Part shown: positions 35,320 to 42,911 of the stretch, in pieces | How the letters are laid out: each line of letters opens with the position of its first letter | Numbering within the stretch: the stretch's first letter is position 1 | Assembly (NCBI RefSeq): GCF_003264115.1 | Contig: NZ_CP021912.1 | Span: 620,001 to 684,000, forward strand | Direction: 5' to 3' | From: Erythrobacter sp. KY5 | Lineage (GTDB): Bacteria > Pseudomonadota > Alphaproteobacteria > Sphingomonadales > Sphingomonadaceae | Length of the DNA: 64,000 nt | Program-made: the position numbers and the translations under genes | Notes under the pieces: model-generated | Told to the model about the DNA's origin: nothing | The model's database searches: none | Seen by the model: only the letters and a program-made list of their open reading frames with translations

Positions 35320-36062
35320 GCGTCGCCAGGCCCCGGAGGCTGGCGCTTTACGCTTGCAGCGAAGCGATATCCTCCGCCTCGCACTGTCAGGATGAGTTGC
35401 GGGTCGCTGGTGTCGGCTTCGATCTTGCGGCGAAGACGACTGACCTGATTGTCGACGGCGCGATCGAACAGATGCGCGGTCCGTCCCTGTACAAGATCCA
35501 GCAAGAGGTCACGGTCCATGACCTGTCGCGGATTGTCGAGAAAGGCCCGCAGCAGCCGAAATTCAGCTGTCGAAATTGGGACGGTAACCCCTTCCGCATC
35601 GGTCAGCTTGCGCTTGAGCGGGTCGAGCACCCAGCCCTCGAATTGATAGTGCCAGTCCTCGGCCTCTGGCGCATTCGATGCGCCTCGCCCTACCCGGCGC
35701 AGGACAGAGCGAATGCGCGCAACAAGCTCGCGCGGCTCGAAGGGCTTCACGATGTAGTCGTCTGCTCCCAATTCCAGCCCGACGATCCGGTCGGTCGCCT
35801 CTCCGCGCGCGGTCAGGAAGATCACTGGCAGGCCGCGCGTTTCAACGAGGTGCCGGCAAAGCGAGAGGCCGTCCTCACCCGGCATCATGATGTCGAGCAG
35901 CACGATATCAGGGCTCACCTCGGTCAAGGCTGATCGCGCCGCCGCGCCGCTTTGCGCCTCGGTGACGGTGAAGCCCTGACCTGCGAGATATTCAGCCAGC
36001 GGCTCACGAAGGGTCGCTTCGTCGTCGACGAGGAGGATGGAGGTGGCAGAGGCTTCGTTCAT
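35316..36062 (-). CDS. OmpR-family response regulator
   Basis: The 248-residue regulator has a receiver domain (ILLVDDEATLRE; phospho-acceptor Asp57 in IVLLDIMMPG; conserved Thr and Lys in FLTARGE and YIVKPF) and a winged-helix output domain (ISTAEFRLLRAFLDNPRQVMDR; VSRLRRKIE; LTVRGGGYRF). It should bind DNA as a dimer when phosphorylated by the coupled kinase downstream. I place the start at 36062, with 36077 as an alternative; the longer frame to 36176 looks non-coding. A 10-bp-stem hairpin lies in the leader. Confidence 0.9.
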   Translation of the reverse strand: MNEASATSILLVDDEATLREPLAEYLAGQGFTVTEAQSGAAARSALTEVSPDIVLLDIMMPGEDGLSLCRHLVETRGLPVIFLTARGEATDRIVGLELGADDYIVKPFEPRELVARIRSVLRRVGRGASNAPEAEDWHYQFEGWVLDPLKRKLTDAEGVTVPISTAEFRLLRAFLDNPRQVMDRDLLLDLVQGRTAHLFDRAVDNQVSRLRRKIEADTSDPQLILTVRGGGYRFAASVKRQPPGPGDA

Positions 36063-36085
36063 CAAGGCCACTTTCATGAAAGGTG

Positions 36086-36133
36086 CCGACCCGGCGCGCA
36101 AGTCCCGGGTGAGAGGACGGCGTGCCGGGTCGG
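36086..36133 (-). other. Hairpin between EF-hand and response-regulator genes
   Basis: CCGACCCGGC (36086-36095) and GCCGGGTCGG (36124-36133) are perfect inverted 10-mers with a 28-base loop. There is no T-run, so it is not a standard terminator. It could stabilise the upstream mRNA end, set EF-hand versus regulator stoichiometry, or be a protein-binding dyad. Confidence 0.45.
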
Positions 36134-36197
36134 TGAAGAGGTCATCGGGTACGCAGGGTGGGGAGGGTGCCCACAAGTGCCCGCTAAGCCCCGCCTC

Positions 36198-36878
36198 CTA
36201 ATTTGAGCGGTTCTGACGCATCTGGCGACGCTCCTGGCGCTGCGTCTGGCGAGCCTCGCGTGCCGCCTCGCGTTCTGCCTGTGTGATGGTGCCTGAGCCA
36301 TCGGCGTCAACGCGCGCAAATCGCGCTTCGACGGCAGCATCGAATTCGGCGGCTGAGACGATTTCATCGCCATTGGTGTCGGCACGCCGCAGCATGGCCA
36401 TCCCGCCGCCGCGGCGGCCGCCACGGCGCATTTCGCCGCCCGGTCCGCGTCGCCCTTCGCGTGCCTCGCCACGGGCCTCGCGCGCCGCCATCATCTCTTC
36501 ACGCGAAATGCCTCCACTGCCGTCGGTATCGAGGCGGGCGAACATGCGTTCCTGTCGCTCGGCAGCGCGCGCTTCGCGAGCAGCTGTCATTTCAGCCGGA
36601 GTGATTTCGGCATCGCCGTTGGCGTCGGTTTCAGCAAAACGCTCAGCGGCGCGGGCTGCGCGATCTTCGCGGCTGATCTGCCCGTCGCCATCGACATCCA
36701 TTTTGGCGAAGCGTTCGCTTGCGTGGGCTTTTGCCTCGGCAAGTGTGATCTCGCCGTCGCCATTTGCATCGGCGGCCTGCATCCCGCGATCATGGCCGCT
36801 GTGATGCTGTGCAACAGCGATACCGGCGCCGCCCAAGGCGAGCGCTGCTGCCGAGAGAGTGAGTGTCAGTTTGCGCAT
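36198..36878 (-). CDS. Secreted EF-hand calcium-binding protein
   Basis: The 226-residue product has a signal peptide (cleavage near GIAVAQ), a short His-rich segment (HHSGHDRG) and six EF-hand loops: DANGDGEITLAE, DVDGDGQISRED, DANGDAEITPAE, DTDGSGGISREE, DTNGDEIVSAAE and DADGSGTITQAE. Most keep acidic residues at calcium positions 1, 3, 5 and 12; the fifth has lost the position-6 glycine. Spacers are Arg/Glu-rich helices. It should bind calcium in the periplasm. AAGGAG precedes the ATG. It lies 135 bp upstream of the two-component genes on the same strand. Confidence 0.88.
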   Translation of the reverse strand: MRKLTLTLSAAALALGGAGIAVAQHHSGHDRGMQAADANGDGEITLAEAKAHASERFAKMDVDGDGQISREDRAARAAERFAETDANGDAEITPAEMTAAREARAAERQERMFARLDTDGSGGISREEMMAAREARGEAREGRRGPGGEMRRGGRRGGGMAMLRRADTNGDEIVSAAEFDAAVEARFARVDADGSGTITQAEREAAREARQTQRQERRQMRQNRSN

Positions 36879-37174
36879 TGCGTGCTCCTTGTTCTTGTCT
36901 GTTCGTCACGTTCGAAGGAGCTGCGACGAGGCGGCATTGTCTTAGCCGGGCATCAGGGGAGGGGCTAAAGCGGCCCGGCTTCACGATGCTTCGTATTGGG
37001 GCTGTGAAGCGATCCTGCAAAGACCGCTCCCGCCGCAACTCTCGAATACCGTTCTAGCCGGACAGTGTCGCAGGATTATCCCAATCCGCTACGACATTGT
37101 CGCGGTTTGTATCGCATTTCGCCGCCTGTTCACTCACCTGCAAGAAAAGCAGCCATTTGGCGATCGATGAAAGG
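36879..37174. other. Gene-free gap upstream of the EF-hand gene
   Basis: No coding sequence is supported in these 296 bp. The promoter of the EF-hand/two-component group should lie here. I see a 7-bp inverted repeat (GCTTCAC 36978-36984, GTGAAGC 37004-37010) and clustered GTTC words near 36891-36913 with irregular spacing, but nothing I can assign. Confidence 0.5.
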
Positions 37175-37558
37175 TCAGCTCGCTGGCGCGGTCATGCAGA
37201 ATACGTTGAGCTTGTTCCCGTCGAGGTCGCGGAAATAGCCTGCATAAAAGCCATCGTCGCCGCGCGGGCCGGGCGCTCCTTCGTCCTTGCCGCCCTTTGC
37301 AATCGCGGTGTCGTAGACGGCCTGCACCTTTTCGGGACTGTCCACCTGAAGCGCGACCATGGTGCCGTTGCCGACGGTCGCGGGCTGCTCGTCAAATGGT
37401 TGCGTGGCAGCGATGCCGGGCGCTCCGCCCATTGCGCCCCAGGCGATGAATGTGTCGAATTCCATCATCCGTCCGACGCCGAAATGTTCGGCGAGCGCGT
37501 CATAGAATTCCGCTGCACGCGGCAGATTGTTAGTGCCCAGTGTTACGTAGCCGATCAT
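37175..37558 (-). CDS. VOC/glyoxalase-fold protein
   Basis: The 127-residue single-domain protein has the paired beta-alpha-beta modules of the vicinal oxygen chelate fold: MIGYVTLGTNNLPRAAEFYDAL at the start and FYAGYFRDLDGNKLNVFCM at the end, where the metal-ligand glutamate is replaced by Asn/Lys. Members include glyoxalase I, fosfomycin- and bleomycin-resistance proteins and dioxygenases; the activity here is open. AGGGAG lies before the ATG. A GAAC-N7-GAAC element 50-65 bp upstream matches the alphaproteobacterial LexA box, suggesting DNA-damage control. Confidence 0.85.
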   Translation of the reverse strand: MIGYVTLGTNNLPRAAEFYDALAEHFGVGRMMEFDTFIAWGAMGGAPGIAATQPFDEQPATVGNGTMVALQVDSPEKVQAVYDTAIAKGGKDEGAPGPRGDDGFYAGYFRDLDGNKLNVFCMTAPAS

Positions 37559-37606
37559 GACTGTTCTCCCTGTGACCGAGCCACAACGTACGACTCGGGA
37601 TATGTG

Positions 37607-37625
37607 AGAACATTAGTAGAACATT
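37607..37625 (-). promoter_or_regulatory. Putative LexA (SOS) box before the VOC gene
   Basis: AGAACATT occurs twice, at 37607-37614 and 37618-37625, exactly one helical turn apart. The cores form GAAC-N7-GAAC, equivalent to GTTC-N7-GTTC on the gene's strand, the direct-repeat site of alphaproteobacterial LexA. It sits about 50 bp before the VOC start, in a 86-bp gap where the promoter must be. Confidence 0.55.
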
Positions 37626-37644
37626 CAGATCGGTGCAATCACCT

Positions 37645-39459
37645 TCAAAGCGGTGCTGTCTCGCGCTCGAGCCATGCAAGGTCGTCGCCTTCAAGCTGCG
37701 GCGCAACGATTTCGCGCACGCGGGCGTGGTAGGCGTCGAGCCATGCGATCTCGCCATCGGTGAGGAGGCTCTTGTCGATCAGGCGGCGGTCGATCGGCAC
37801 GAAGGTGAGCGGTTCGAAACCAAGGAAACGGCCCTCTGCGCCGTCGATATCCTGTTCAACGGTTAGCACGAGATTTTCGATCCGAATGCCGAATTCGCCT
37901 GCCTTGTAGTAGCCCGGCTCGTTTGAGAGGATCATGCCGGCGTGCAGTTCCTGAGAGGTGCCAGCCTGCCCGCCGCCCGGCTTCGCGATACGCTGCGGGC
38001 CTTCGTGCACGCCGAGGAAGCTGCCGACGCCGTGGCCGGTACCGTGGGCATAGTCGACACCCGCTTCCCAGAGATACTGGCGGGCGAGCGCGTCGATCTG
38101 GCCGCCATTGGTGCCCTGCGGGAAGATGGCGCGGTCGATCTGGATGTGGCCCTTCAGAACGCGCGTGAAGCGGTCGCGCATTTCTCCGGTTGGCTGTGAT
38201 CCTTCGGGTGTGTCGATCCAGACCGTTCGGGTGATATCGGTCGTGCCCGCCGGATACTGACCACCAGAATCCACGAGATAGATCGAACCCGGCGGGATCA
38301 GAATGTTACTGTCCTCGTCCACCTTGTAGTGCGGCAGGGCGGCATGGCCGGAAGCGGCCGAAATGGTGTCGAACGAGGTGTCGCGCAGATCGCCATGCGC
38401 GCGGCGAAAGCCTTCGAGCTTTGCCGCTGCTGCGAGCTCGTCGATCTCGCCAGCCGGCGCGGTCACTTCGAGCCAGCGCAGGAAGCGGCTGACTGCTGCC
38501 CCGTCGCGGGCCTGTGCATCACGGTGGCCCTGCACTTCGGCAGCGTTCTTGATCGCCTTTGCGAGGATTGTCGGGTCCTGCTTGAAAGTGAATTTCGCCC
38601 CGCCCGCGCGAAGAGCCTGCGCGATGCCGACAACGCCGAAATCGGGATCGACGCTGACCTTCTTGCCTTCCATCGATCCAAGCGCGCCGACGAATTCGTC
38701 GCGCGCACGCACCGTCACCGCATTGCCGAGATGCTGGGTCAATTCGGGCGTTACTTTCTCAGGCGCGATGAAAAGCTCTGCAGTGCCGTCCTTGTGCGCG
38801 ATCACATAGGAAAGCGCGACCGGAGTGTGCGACACGTCGCTGCCGCGAATGTTGAGCAGCCATGCAATGGAATCGAGCGCCGGGACCACCACCGCGTCGA
38901 GCCCCTCGTCGCACAGCCAATCGGCCACTTCCGCGCGCTTCTCCGCAGATGTACGCCCGGCAAGTTCCTCGGTGTGTACGATTGCCTGTGCACCCGATGG
39001 CTCTGGCTGATCCTGCCACACCGAATCAATCGGGTTGCTGTCGGCTGGAACCATGGTGATGCCAGCTGGCTCGGCTTGCTTTTCAAGCGCTTCGACCCAG
39101 TTCCAGGTGTGAAGCCAGGGATCGTAGGCGATCTTCGCGCCCGCCTCGCTCACATCCTTGAGCCATTCGCCCAGACTGTCGCCCGGGATGCTGCGATATT
39201 CGAACAGGTTTTCATCGACCTGGTCGCGCACCTGCACAGTGTAGCGCCCGTCGACAAAGATCGCGGCATGGGTCAGCGTCACGGCGGCAAAGCCAGCCGA
39301 ACCGCCAAAGCCGGTGAGCCAGCCGAGCCGTTGTGCATAATCGCCGACATATTCGCTCATATGTTCATCGGAGATCGGCACGACAAAACCGTGAAGTTCG
39401 CGGCGCTTCAATTCTTCGCGTAGGGCTTTGAGGCGGGCTTCGTGGGTCTGCATCAGCAT
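37645..39459 (-). CDS. Xaa-Pro aminopeptidase (M24B, aminopeptidase P family)
   Basis: The 604-residue cytoplasmic enzyme has two creatinase-like N-terminal domains and a C-terminal pita-bread metallopeptidase domain. Metal ligands are visible in YLVDSGGQYPAGTTDITRT (two Asp), HGTGHGVGSFLGVHEGP (His), LSNEPGYY (Glu) and GIRIENL (Glu). It removes an N-terminal residue next to proline. The size fits the long eukaryote-like APP1 type rather than ~440-residue PepP. I use ATG 39459 behind AGGAA; the frame extends to 39552 without a good site. It diverges from the S9 peptidase gene. Confidence 0.92.
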   Translation of the reverse strand: MLMQTHEARLKALREELKRRELHGFVVPISDEHMSEYVGDYAQRLGWLTGFGGSAGFAAVTLTHAAIFVDGRYTVQVRDQVDENLFEYRSIPGDSLGEWLKDVSEAGAKIAYDPWLHTWNWVEALEKQAEPAGITMVPADSNPIDSVWQDQPEPSGAQAIVHTEELAGRTSAEKRAEVADWLCDEGLDAVVVPALDSIAWLLNIRGSDVSHTPVALSYVIAHKDGTAELFIAPEKVTPELTQHLGNAVTVRARDEFVGALGSMEGKKVSVDPDFGVVGIAQALRAGGAKFTFKQDPTILAKAIKNAAEVQGHRDAQARDGAAVSRFLRWLEVTAPAGEIDELAAAAKLEGFRRAHGDLRDTSFDTISAASGHAALPHYKVDEDSNILIPPGSIYLVDSGGQYPAGTTDITRTVWIDTPEGSQPTGEMRDRFTRVLKGHIQIDRAIFPQGTNGGQIDALARQYLWEAGVDYAHGTGHGVGSFLGVHEGPQRIAKPGGGQAGTSQELHAGMILSNEPGYYKAGEFGIRIENLVLTVEQDIDGAEGRFLGFEPLTFVPIDRRLIDKSLLTDGEIAWLDAYHARVREIVAPQLEGDDLAWLERETAPL

Positions 39460-39583
39460 TGTGTCGGTTTCCTGCGTTTCGCATGCGCTCTTGTCGCGCA
39501 TGAGTGAATCTCTAGAACACATCACATAGGCCGCTTGCGTGCGGCTTTCCACCCGAGCGTCTCACTTGAAGGAACCGGTTACC

Positions 39584-41776
39584 GTGCCGACATCCCGCAC
39601 CACCTTTTTCGCCATGGCAAGCGCCGCCCTGCTTCTGACAGGCGCCAGCGTTTCTGCCGATACCCATGAGGACAATGCCAACGTGCCCACTTCTCCGCCT
39701 GTCGCCGAAAAGCGCGAACATACATACACCTATCACGGCATTACGATTTCCGACCCGTATGACTGGCTCTACGACAAGTCGTACCCCGAGATCGATGATG
39801 AGGATGTGCTGGATTATGTGAAGGCGGAAAACGCGTGGTTCGAAGCGGCGATGAAGCCGCATGAGGCGCTTACCGAGAGCTTGTTCACAGAAATGCGCGC
39901 ACGGATTAAGGAAGACGATTCCACCGTGCCTCAGCGTCGCGGTGATTTTCTCTACTGGTCCGAATTCGAAGAAGGCGCGCAGTATAGCAAACACTACCGC
40001 AAGCCTGTCGGCGCGCCCGACAGCGCCGAGCCGCAACTGATCCTCGATCAGAATGCGCTTGCTGAAGGTCACGAATATTTCCGCCTCGGTGTGCTCTCGA
40101 TCAGCAAGAGCGGGCGTTACATGGCCTATGCGACCGACACGAATGGATCGGAGCGATACACCGCGCGGATCATGGACCTTGAGACCGGCGAATTGCTGGA
40201 CGATGTGCTCGAAGGTCTGCGCGGCGGGATCACCTGGGTCGCGAACGACACGGCGCTTGCATACACGCCTGCAACCAAGGAGTGGCGCACGCTGGAGGTC
40301 AAGCTGCACACGATCGGGCAGCCAAACGAAACCGATGTGACGCTGTTCACCGAAGAAGACCAGAGCTTCAGCGTCGGAGCCGGACTATCGGCGCAGGAAG
40401 ATTATCTCATCATCTCAACCGGCGACAATGAGACGAGCGAGGTGCGCTTCGTCTCCGCAGCCGATCCCACGGGTGCACTCACACTCATAAAGCCGCGCGA
40501 GAAGGGCGTCGAATACGGCGTCGACATCCGCGAGGGTGAGCTGTGGGTTTGGACCAATGATGACCATATCAATTTCCGCCTCGCAAAGGCCGACCTTGCA
40601 AGCCCCGGCGATTGGGAAACCGTGATCGCTGGATCGGACGATTTCTATCTCACCGATTTTGATCTTTTCCAGGGCTTCCTGGTGACAGAAGGGCGCCTTA
40701 ACGGCCTCGACCAGGTGCAGATCCGGTCCTACGAAAATCCGACGGTGACCAATCCCATCGCCTTTCCCGAAGCGAGCTACGATGCCGGGCTTTCGAACAA
40801 TCCGGAATACGACCAGACGGTGCTGCGGCTTTCGTATGAGAGCATGATCACGCCTGACACGGTGCTCGACTATGATGTTGCGACCAAGACGCTTACAACG
40901 CTCAAGACACAGGAAATCCCGAGCGGCTATAATCCCACGCAATATGTGACCGAACGGGTCGAGATTCAGGCGCGCGACGGGACGATGGTCCCGGTCAGCA
41001 TCGTGATGCGCAAGGATCGCGAACAGATCCTCGCTGAAGCCGGGATCGAGGGGCCGGGGCCGCTGCATCTCTACGCCTATGGCGCCTATGGCTATGCCAT
41101 CCCGCCGGGCTTTTCGACCACGCGGCTTAGCCTCGTTGATCGCGGCTTTGCCTATGCCATTGCTCATATTCGCGGCGGCGATGACCTTGGCCGGCGCTGG
41201 TATCTGCAGGGCAAGATGTTCGAGCGCACCAACACCTTTAACGACTTCGTCGATGCCGGGCGCGGGCTCATCAAGATGGGCTACACCGCCGAAGGCATGG
41301 TCACCGCATCAGGCGGGTCGGCTGGCGGAGAACTGATGGGCGCAATCGTCAATCAGGATCCCGCGCAATATGGCGCAATCGTTGCGCATGTCCCCTTTGT
41401 CGACGTGCTCAACACCATGCTCAACGAAAGCCTGCCGCTGACACCGGGCGAATGGCAGGAATGGGGCAACCCGATCGAGAGCAAGGAGAGCTTCGCCTAT
41501 ATCCTGTCCTACTCGCCCTATGATCAGGTCAAGGCGCAGGATTATCCGCCGATGCTGGTCACCGCCGGTCTCAACGACCCGCGCGTCACTTATTGGGAAC
41601 CGGCCAAGTGGGTCGCCAAGCTGCGCGACACCAAGACCGATGACAATGTGCTGCTTATGAAGACCAATATGGGCGCAGGCCATGGCGGTCAGTCGGGCCG
41701 CTGGAATTCCCTGCGAGAGACGGCGGAAGAGTTCGCCTTCATCCTTTGGCAGATGGGAATGACACAAGAGCCATGA
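39584..41776 (+). CDS. S9 family serine peptidase, oligopeptidase B-like, secreted
   Basis: The ~730-residue product has a signal peptide (cleavage near GASVSAD), a beta-propeller with the prolyl-oligopeptidase opening DPYDWLYDKSYPEIDDEDVLDYVKAEN split across ~40-65, and a C-terminal alpha/beta-hydrolase domain: Ser in GGSAGGELMG (~580), Asp in AGLNDPRV (~665) and His in MGAGHGGQSGR (~700). It cleaves short peptides, in oligopeptidase B after basic residues. I favour the GTG at 39584, which has GAAGGA upstream, over one at 39539. Its last 38 bp overlap the convergent gene. Confidence 0.9.
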   Translation: MPTSRTTFFAMASAALLLTGASVSADTHEDNANVPTSPPVAEKREHTYTYHGITISDPYDWLYDKSYPEIDDEDVLDYVKAENAWFEAAMKPHEALTESLFTEMRARIKEDDSTVPQRRGDFLYWSEFEEGAQYSKHYRKPVGAPDSAEPQLILDQNALAEGHEYFRLGVLSISKSGRYMAYATDTNGSERYTARIMDLETGELLDDVLEGLRGGITWVANDTALAYTPATKEWRTLEVKLHTIGQPNETDVTLFTEEDQSFSVGAGLSAQEDYLIISTGDNETSEVRFVSAADPTGALTLIKPREKGVEYGVDIREGELWVWTNDDHINFRLAKADLASPGDWETVIAGSDDFYLTDFDLFQGFLVTEGRLNGLDQVQIRSYENPTVTNPIAFPEASYDAGLSNNPEYDQTVLRLSYESMITPDTVLDYDVATKTLTTLKTQEIPSGYNPTQYVTERVEIQARDGTMVPVSIVMRKDREQILAEAGIEGPGPLHLYAYGAYGYAIPPGFSTTRLSLVDRGFAYAIAHIRGGDDLGRRWYLQGKMFERTNTFNDFVDAGRGLIKMGYTAEGMVTASGGSAGGELMGAIVNQDPAQYGAIVAHVPFVDVLNTMLNESLPLTPGEWQEWGNPIESKESFAYILSYSPYDQVKAQDYPPMLVTAGLNDPRVTYWEPAKWVAKLRDTKTDDNVLLMKTNMGAGHGGQSGRWNSLRETAEEFAFILWQMGMTQEP

Positions 41777-42398
41777 GGTCAGGGGGAAGCGAGACGTCAT
41801 AGCGGATCGCTTCCTCAACCAGCTGGGTCACGATCTCTTCCATTTCCGGCCCGAACATCGCCAGCTTGATGTAAAGTTCGGGAACTGCCCGGATCAGCCC
41901 GAAGCCTGCTTCCTTGCCGAAAACCGGGATTGGACCGCTGGGCAGGGGGCGTTTGTCGAGATCGGGCGTAACCTGCCAAACCATGCCGACCTTGCGGCTG
42001 TTGAAGATCGCCAACAACCGTCCGTAATCGCCTGCCAGCAGCGGCGATGGCATGGCGGCAAGGTACCGGCAGGCAGCCACGGCGGCGACGCGATCCCTGA
42101 GGCTGAGTGCCGCTTCGAGCCAGCCGAGCGTGCGTCGCACATCTTCGCGGTCTGCGTCTTCGGCGTTTTTGACAAGCCAGTCATAGCCCTTGATCGCGCT
42201 GTTCCACATGCGCGGGTCGCGCTCTACCTCGCGCCAGAACAGGTCAACCGGATCGGCAAGCGTTTCGAGCGCGCCATCCTTGTGAACGAACACGCCTTCA
42301 GGGCTCATGATGAAACTTTTTGCGCCAGCCTTCTTTTCGCCAAACTGGACCTTGGGGCGAAAGCCGCGATCTTTTCTGTTCGTGGGTTCGTCCGACAT
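41739..42398 (-). CDS. Conserved-looking cytoplasmic protein, function unknown
   Basis: The 219-residue product begins MSDEPTNRKDRGFRPKVQFGEKK and is largely helical and charged, without signal peptide or membrane segment. Motifs such as DPRMWNSAIKGYDWLVKN and AALSLRDRVAAVAACRYLA suggest helical repeats. I recognise no family. The ATG at 42398 is preferred over a start 12 bases upstream. Its stop lies 38 bp inside the 3' end of the S9 peptidase gene on the other strand. Confidence 0.65.
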   Translation of the reverse strand: MSDEPTNRKDRGFRPKVQFGEKKAGAKSFIMSPEGVFVHKDGALETLADPVDLFWREVERDPRMWNSAIKGYDWLVKNAEDADREDVRRTLGWLEAALSLRDRVAAVAACRYLAAMPSPLLAGDYGRLLAIFNSRKVGMVWQVTPDLDKRPLPSGPIPVFGKEAGFGLIRAVPELYIKLAMFGPEMEEIVTQLVEEAIRYDVSLPPDLMALVSFPSAKG

Positions 42399-42509
42399 TG
42401 CCTGCCTCACCTTTGTCCAGCCTGATAAACGGCTTGATACAGGTGCCTAACTAACAAAGGGTTGGCTTTCTTGCGCTTTGAGACGGTGCGCACTACTCAG
42501 CGGGCCAGG

Positions 42510-42911
42510 ATGACGAACCGCTTCACCAAGACCTTCACCGCCAGCCCCGAGCACATCGACGAGCTTGGGCACGTCAACAACACGGTGTGGGTGCAGTGGA
42601 TTCAGGACATGGCGACCTTGCACTGGGATGCGGTGGCCGAAGCTGAACACCGCGCGAGATACTTCTGGGTCGTGATCCGGCACGAGATCGACTATCGCGG
42701 CAACATCGCTTCCGGGCAGACGGCGACAGGCACAACCTACATTGCGGGCGAGGCGCGCGGAGCGAAATCGGTGCGCGTGGTCGAATTCACTGACGCGAAC
42801 GGCAAACAACTGGTCTCGGCTGAGACGACCTGGGCAATGCTCGATCGTGAGAGCGGGCGTCTGGCGCGGATCAGGCCCGAAGTGCTCGCACCCTTCGCAA
42901 TCGACGACTAG
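42510..42911 (+). CDS. Acyl-CoA thioesterase (hot-dog fold, YbgC/FcbC type)
   Basis: The 133-residue protein opens with FTASPEHIDELGHVNNTVWVQWIQD, the family helix pattern in which an aspartate or glutamate before GHVNN activates water. YFWVVIRHEIDYRGNIASG and TWAMLDRESGRLARI complete the hot-dog strands. It hydrolyses an acyl- or aroyl-CoA; substrate unknown. I start at ATG 42510 because the longer frame begins with an unlikely TTG at 42462. Its TAG overlaps the stop of the convergent diguanylate cyclase in CTAG. Confidence 0.88.
   Translation: MTNRFTKTFTASPEHIDELGHVNNTVWVQWIQDMATLHWDAVAEAEHRARYFWVVIRHEIDYRGNIASGQTATGTTYIAGEARGAKSVRVVEFTDANGKQLVSAETTWAMLDRESGRLARIRPEVLAPFAIDD

Noticed and set aside
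36891..36913. Three GTTC words upstream of the EF-hand gene as a second LexA box
   Set aside because: Spacings are N6 and N5, not the N7 required by alphaproteobacterial LexA.
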